From CCY15215 sp039194995 (lineage in GTDB: Bacteria > Cyanobacteriota > Cyanobacteriia > Cyanobacteriales > Spirulinaceae): a DNA stretch of 15,068 nucleotides. How positions within the stretch are numbered: the first letter of the stretch is position 1; each line of letters opens with the position of its first letter. The DNA is taken from NCBI GenBank assembly GCA_039194995.1, contig JBCCVR010000183.1:1-15068 (forward strand), read 5' to 3'. Shown in pieces: positions 14,524-15,068 of the stretch. The notes under the pieces were generated by a model. The model had not been told where the DNA came from. It made no database searches and worked only from the letters and a program-made list of their open reading frames with translations. Both the position numbers and the translations under genes were made by a program.

Positions 14524-15068
14524 ACAAACAGAACGAATATACTGGCTATGTTCACTTGCTAGAAGTTCTTAAAGAATGTCAAAAAAAGCAACCTAAAACT
14601 GTATCCCTGAAACGACAAGGAACAAAGCACCTTTACTTGCAATTCATCTTCCCTGATACTGGAAAACGTTCTACAAAGCCTTGTAACGTGAAATTCACCG
14701 AAGAAGGCATCCACGACGCATTACGCAAGGCTAAGCTCGTTAAATCAGCGTTATTGCGATATGACGACCCTGACGATTTCTGGATGTGGTACAACGAGAT
14801 AATCCTTGAAAAGAAAGAACGAGAAGTAAATTCGATTACCTATCAAGAAATCTTTGAAGCGCTAGAGAAGGAGTATTTTAATGGATACAACAAGAATACA
14901 AAGCGTAAACGTTCTCGTGATATTCCGAACGATATTCAAACATTTGACAAATATTACGGAATGCTAGCCAAGCGCTTTACGAAACTAAAAATTAATATTG
15001 CAAAATCTCCAAACTGGGATGACTTTGAGAAAGTTTTGTTCGATTGGGAGCAAGGTACAAAGAAATTC
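14484..15068 (+). CDS. Probable tyrosine recombinase/integrase, N-terminal part (runs off right edge)
   Basis: The frame is open from ATG 14484 for 195 codons to the window end; a stop at 14478-14480 just upstream fixes the start, with TGAG 6 bases before ATG. Residues about 38-95 (TVSLKRQGTKHLYLQF, then GKRSTKP and helix-rich DALRKAKLVKSAL) resemble the N-terminal arm-binding domain of cyanobacterial phage-type integrases. Residues about 118-195 (ITYQEIFEALEKEYF onward) resemble a helical core-binding domain. The catalytic domain with the R-H-R-Y residues would lie beyond the window, so the call rests on the N-terminal pattern and on the adjacent tRNA fragment. It would catalyse integration and excision of the element at the tRNA site. 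Codon use is AT-rich and HIP1-free. Confidence 0.65.
   Translation, partial: MSNTKTPQNQGLQDKQNEYTGYVHLLEVLKECQKKQPKTVSLKRQGTKHLYLQFIFPDTGKRSTKPCNVKFTEEGIHDALRKAKLVKSALLRYDDPDDFWMWYNEIILEKKEREVNSITYQEIFEALEKEYFNGYNKNTKRKRSRDIPNDIQTFDKYYGMLAKRFTKLKINIAKSPNWDDFEKVLFDWEQGTKKF

Larger units (their letters stand above)
14382..15068. mobile_element. Left boundary of an integrated element (continues past the window)
   Basis: The combination of an orphan tRNA 3' end, a long palindrome and a probable recombinase gene reading inward from it marks the edge of an integrated element. The stretch is AT-rich and has no HIP1 octamer, unlike the genes to its left. The other end, which should hold a complete tRNA, is not in the window. 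Confidence 0.5.

Overview
The window looks like chromosomal DNA of a cyanobacterium, probably a filamentous one. I can see about 20 copies of the octamer GCGATCGC (HIP1) in 15 kb, where chance predicts well under one. The gene content agrees: a ClpC-type chaperone, an acyl-lipid desaturase of the DesC type and a DUF6745 protein. HIP1 sites are very uneven. They are dense from about 3.4 to 13.7 kb, but there is only one in the first 2.99 kb, none in the gene at 10.2-11.0 kb and none in the last 600 bases. Those three stretches are also visibly more AT-rich, which suggests later arrival.

Left part (1-3436). A very large minus-strand gene runs off the left edge. It encodes a membrane protein with a signal-like N-terminus, about a dozen HEAT repeats, one transmembrane helix and a STAND/NACHT-like NTPase domain. 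Divergent from it is a small VapB-like antitoxin gene with no toxin beside it.

Central part (3480-9855, all minus strand). First comes a ClpC-family Hsp100 ATPase whose middle domain is almost entirely missing. After about 520 bases without a credible gene there is a three-gene unit, transcribed from high to low coordinates: a UPF0718/ArsP-like permease, its usual TIGR03943/DUF1980 membrane partner, and a membrane-anchored Ig-like plus beta-propeller protein. The first two form a known two-gene permease pair. A heptamer tandem repeat occupies the translation start region of the third.

Right part (10197-14205). An AT-rich DUF6745 gene is preceded by a fragment of a dispersed cyanobacterial palindromic repeat. 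It is followed by a PLP-dependent methionine gamma-lyase-family enzyme (minus), a delta-9-type fatty acid desaturase (plus) and a small protein with a C-terminal EF-hand (minus). The last two genes converge on a likely bidirectional terminator made from paired HIP1-like sequences.

Right edge (14382-15068). The 3' third of a tRNA (T arm, acceptor strand, discriminator G) sits without its 5' part next to the start of a probable tyrosine recombinase gene that runs off the window. This is the usual signature of an element integrated into a tRNA gene. Between them is a 110-bp imperfect palindrome. Its left arm is an inverted, diverged copy of the first 13 codons of the recombinase gene, ending just before the tRNA fragment. 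This junction, the transmembrane HEAT-STAND protein and the ClpC without a middle domain are the three points most worth a second look.
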